Shown piece by piece: positions 62,284 through 64,000 of a stretch of 64,000 bases of DNA. Each line of letters starts with the position of its first letter. The first letter of the stretch is position 1. A model generated the notes under the pieces. It did not search any database and had not been told where the DNA came from. It saw nothing but the letters and a program-made list of their open reading frames with translations. The stretch is from positions 124,001 to 188,000 of the forward strand of contig JAPFFF010000064.1 of assembly GCA_039105265.1 (NCBI GenBank). The letters run 5' to 3'. The translations under genes and the position numbers were made by a program. The DNA comes from Tritrichomonas musculus (taxonomy: Eukaryota; Parabasalia; Tritrichomonadida; Tritrichomonadidae).

Positions 62284-62847
62284 TTATAAGATTTCTCGTC
62301 GTAAACCTTTAATACCAATATTATGATTAACATGATTGATGTCCCATAATCTAACTTTATTTTCTTTACTAACTCTGATCTTGCGATACTGCTCACTATT
62401 ATCGAACCATACATCACCATTTTGATCCATGAAATAGCCTTCAAATTCCCAATTCTTATATAAAATGATTGGTACTACATCTATAGGTAATTCATCAACA
62501 TATTCGAATTTATATTTACCCCAACCTGTACGATTTAAATCATTCATACTGCGAGTCTTCCAACATAGATTCTCTATATGATAATCAGATCTTATTCAAT
62601 TTCGATGCTCAACCTCAACTTTATTCTCTGGATCATCATTCTCAATCCATTGTAAAGCTATGATTTTATGCTTGTAATGTAATTTGCCATTGAGCTTGAC
62701 TTGAATGTATTTAGATCTCTGATGCTCAAACTCAGAAATGATGTATCCATTTGATTTTCGCCTTATTTGATATGGATATTCGGTACAAATTTCATAATCA
62801 TTATCAACCTTAAGTGTCTCCCAATTTGATTGTGCTTGAGCTGACAT
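62284..62847 (-). pseudogene. Second, broken copy of the HNH endonuclease gene
   Basis: Same layout as the gene at 61712-62257, with matching start (MSAQ), NUMOD4-like opening and C-terminal KNWEFEGYFMDQNGDVWFD segment, and a very similar 3' flank. It looks broken, with about one or two breaks. The two copies have diverged in the N-terminal half more than in the C-terminal half, suggesting partial gene conversion. Confidence 0.75.
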
Positions 62848-62899
62848 TTGAATTTAGGATTAAAAAAATATATTAAATTTAGTTTGACATTAATTTGAT

Positions 62900-64000
62900 T
62901 TAACGACTCGTGACATCATATTGGCCGATCTCAACAACAGGTGGCATTCCATTAGGTTGTACATGAATGGATATAACTGTATCTTGTAATATACCCATTA
63001 ATGGTGGAGTTGAGTTATTCTGAGCATAATAATTATTAGGTAGATCACATACGATTTCATATGTAATTGGAGTATTAGTAGTTTGACCTTGTTGGAATGT
63101 GTTATCAGTTTCTGTTGGTAATCCAATGAAGAATGATGTACACTCAAAACTATACAACTCATCTCTTTCATCCCAACGGAATCCATTTGTCAATGATTGA
63201 ATGACCTCTTTATTGAAACCTGTTTGTTCTCCATTGACATTCATAGCATTCTGACATAATTCGAGGAACATTGGGTCAGAGCCATTTGTAGCAAATGGAA
63301 TTGCTGGAACAGATCCATAACCACCACATCTTAATTGAAAATTAGTGAATCTGGGATTCTTAAATACAGTATGATTTGTAGCTTTAAGTGGGAACAGAAA
63401 GAATATTGAGTCGATGAATCTTGGCGTTATTGTCTGAGTTGATGAGCCATGTCCATTGGTAAGTTTCTTTGACATAGTAGTGAATGTAAGAATTTGTGTT
63501 GGGAATATAAGTTCTTGCTGCGTATATCGTTGAACAAGTGATTGATAAATATCACCATCAATGCCAAAATTAGGGATAACACTATAACAGTCAAGGACTT
63601 CGAAATCGCGTGTGACAGTAAGTGTGCGATCCTCAGAGTGTAATCTATATGGACCGGCACCAGATGTTCTAGTCCACATCTTAACAGATTCCCCAATCTG
63701 GGTGAATTCACAAGTGATATTATCGAAATTGAAATCTTTATATAGAGCGATATCATACAATAATGAATGTGATGAACCAACTGGACAGTAAACAAGACCT
63801 TGAGTTCCAAACATGATTTTGAGCTCGAGTTTACCGGCAAATGCAGGTAAGTATTTAATATTACTTAATGGGAGGAATCTGCGTAGATCGATTTTCAATG
63901 GGATTTCTATTTCATCGAATTCAGTGTCACCAGCTGTAATTGTCACGTATGCTCCACAGCGGGCAAGATTATAATTTCGATGGAATATATCTTTATGACG
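62900..64000 (-). CDS. Maverick double jelly-roll major capsid protein (5' partial)
   Basis: The frame is open to the window edge, so the start is outside; about 366 residues are visible. A GTG at 63946 is only an internal codon. The protein has FDEIEIPLKIDLRRFLPLSN and PAFAGKLELKIMF near the visible N-terminus, repeated beta strands, and RDELYSFECTSFFIGLPTET with NTPITYEIVCDLP near the C-terminus, the look of a Polinton hexon-like major capsid protein. It would form the icosahedral shell. Upstream genes are not visible. Confidence 0.8.
   Translation of the reverse strand, partial: RHKDIFHRNYNLARCGAYVTITAGDTEFDEIEIPLKIDLRRFLPLSNIKYLPAFAGKLELKIMFGTQGLVYCPVGSSHSLLYDIALYKDFNFDNITCEFTQIGESVKMWTRTSGAGPYRLHSEDRTLTVTRDFEVLDCYSVIPNFGIDGDIYQSLVQRYTQQELIFPTQILTFTTMSKKLTNGHGSSTQTITPRFIDSIFFLFPLKATNHTVFKNPRFTNFQLRCGGYGSVPAIPFATNGSDPMFLELCQNAMNVNGEQTGFNKEVIQSLTNGFRWDERDELYSFECTSFFIGLPTETDNTFQQGQTTNTPITYEIVCDLPNNYYAQNNSTPPLMGILQDTVISIHVQPNGMPPVVEIGQYDVTSR

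Larger units (their letters stand above)
51416..64000. mobile_element. Maverick/Polinton element, one side, running off the window
   Basis: From about 51416 the sequence becomes GC-richer and then carries densely packed viral-type genes on both strands: protein-primed DNA polymerase B, large unknown protein, putative penton, bZIP-like protein, coiled-coil protein, HNH endonucleases and double jelly-roll major capsid protein. This set defines a Maverick, a family very common in Trichomonas. Integrase, packaging ATPase and protease are not in the window and may lie beyond it. The 51.4-51.7 kb stretch is the likely terminal repeat, but its partner is not visible, so the left edge is approximate. 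The element looks broken, with about two breaks seen, yet most genes are open, so it is probably young. Confidence 0.9.

Noticed and set aside
62998-63840. Minus-strand frames overlapping the capsid gene
   Set aside because: Out-of-frame shadows of the major capsid gene.

Overview
The window looks like nuclear DNA of a trichomonad (Parabasalia), most likely Tritrichomonas or a close relative. The evidence is: compact genes with no visible introns in very AT-rich spacers (tracts of A, T and TA everywhere); TCA(C/T)(T/A) initiator-like boxes about 6-33 bases before several start codons; an expanded set of protein kinases, including a BspA-type leucine-rich-repeat kinase; a large discoidin/Pmp-like surface protein; and a Maverick (Polinton) element. 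The species is inferred, not proven.

Layout. 1-3675: 3' part of a protein kinase gene with a very long Gln/Pro/Ser repeat region, open from the window edge. 3.9-12.7 kb: a GNAT acetyltransferase, a Polo-like kinase with a changed HRD motif, an ARM-like helical protein and a PPP-family phosphatase. 16.5 kb: a secreted protein with two cystatin-like segments. 17.5-25.1 kb: a chromodomain SNF2 remodeler lacking the usual motif VI arginines, then a large membrane protein that seems to fuse a TULIP/BPI-like extracellular part to a PqiA-like membrane part. 26.9-29.2 kb: a GC-rich BspA-LRR/coiled-coil/kinase gene. 30.9-33.3 kb: a multi-pass membrane protein with a lipase-like GHSISG elbow. 42.2-48.5 kb: a five-unit discoidin-like surface protein and a secreted GH13 amylase-like enzyme.

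The spacers hold relics of DNA transposons: two nested members of one family with 8-bp target duplications (29.5-30.8 kb), a long inverted repeat with a 77% GC heart inside the outer one, two mariner-like pairs of ends flanked by TA (36.2-37.5 and 49.0-51.1 kb), a 771-bp element with about 130-bp inverted ends built of repeated 18-mers (40.0-40.8 kb), and a dispersed ~530-bp repeat present twice in opposite orientation (4.8 and 26.2 kb).

From about 51.4 kb to the window end lies one side of a Maverick/Polinton: a terminal GC-richer stretch, protein-primed family B DNA polymerase, a very large unknown protein, a putative penton, a small basic bZIP-like protein, a coiled-coil protein set between 110-bp inverted repeats, HNH endonuclease genes (one whole-looking, one broken) and the major capsid protein running off the edge. 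Integrase, packaging ATPase and protease are not in the window. The element looks broken (about two breaks seen) but recent, since most of its genes are open.

Functionally the host genes fit a mucosal parasite lifestyle (secreted amylase, secreted protease inhibitor, adhesin-like surface protein, lipid handling), but that link is inference.
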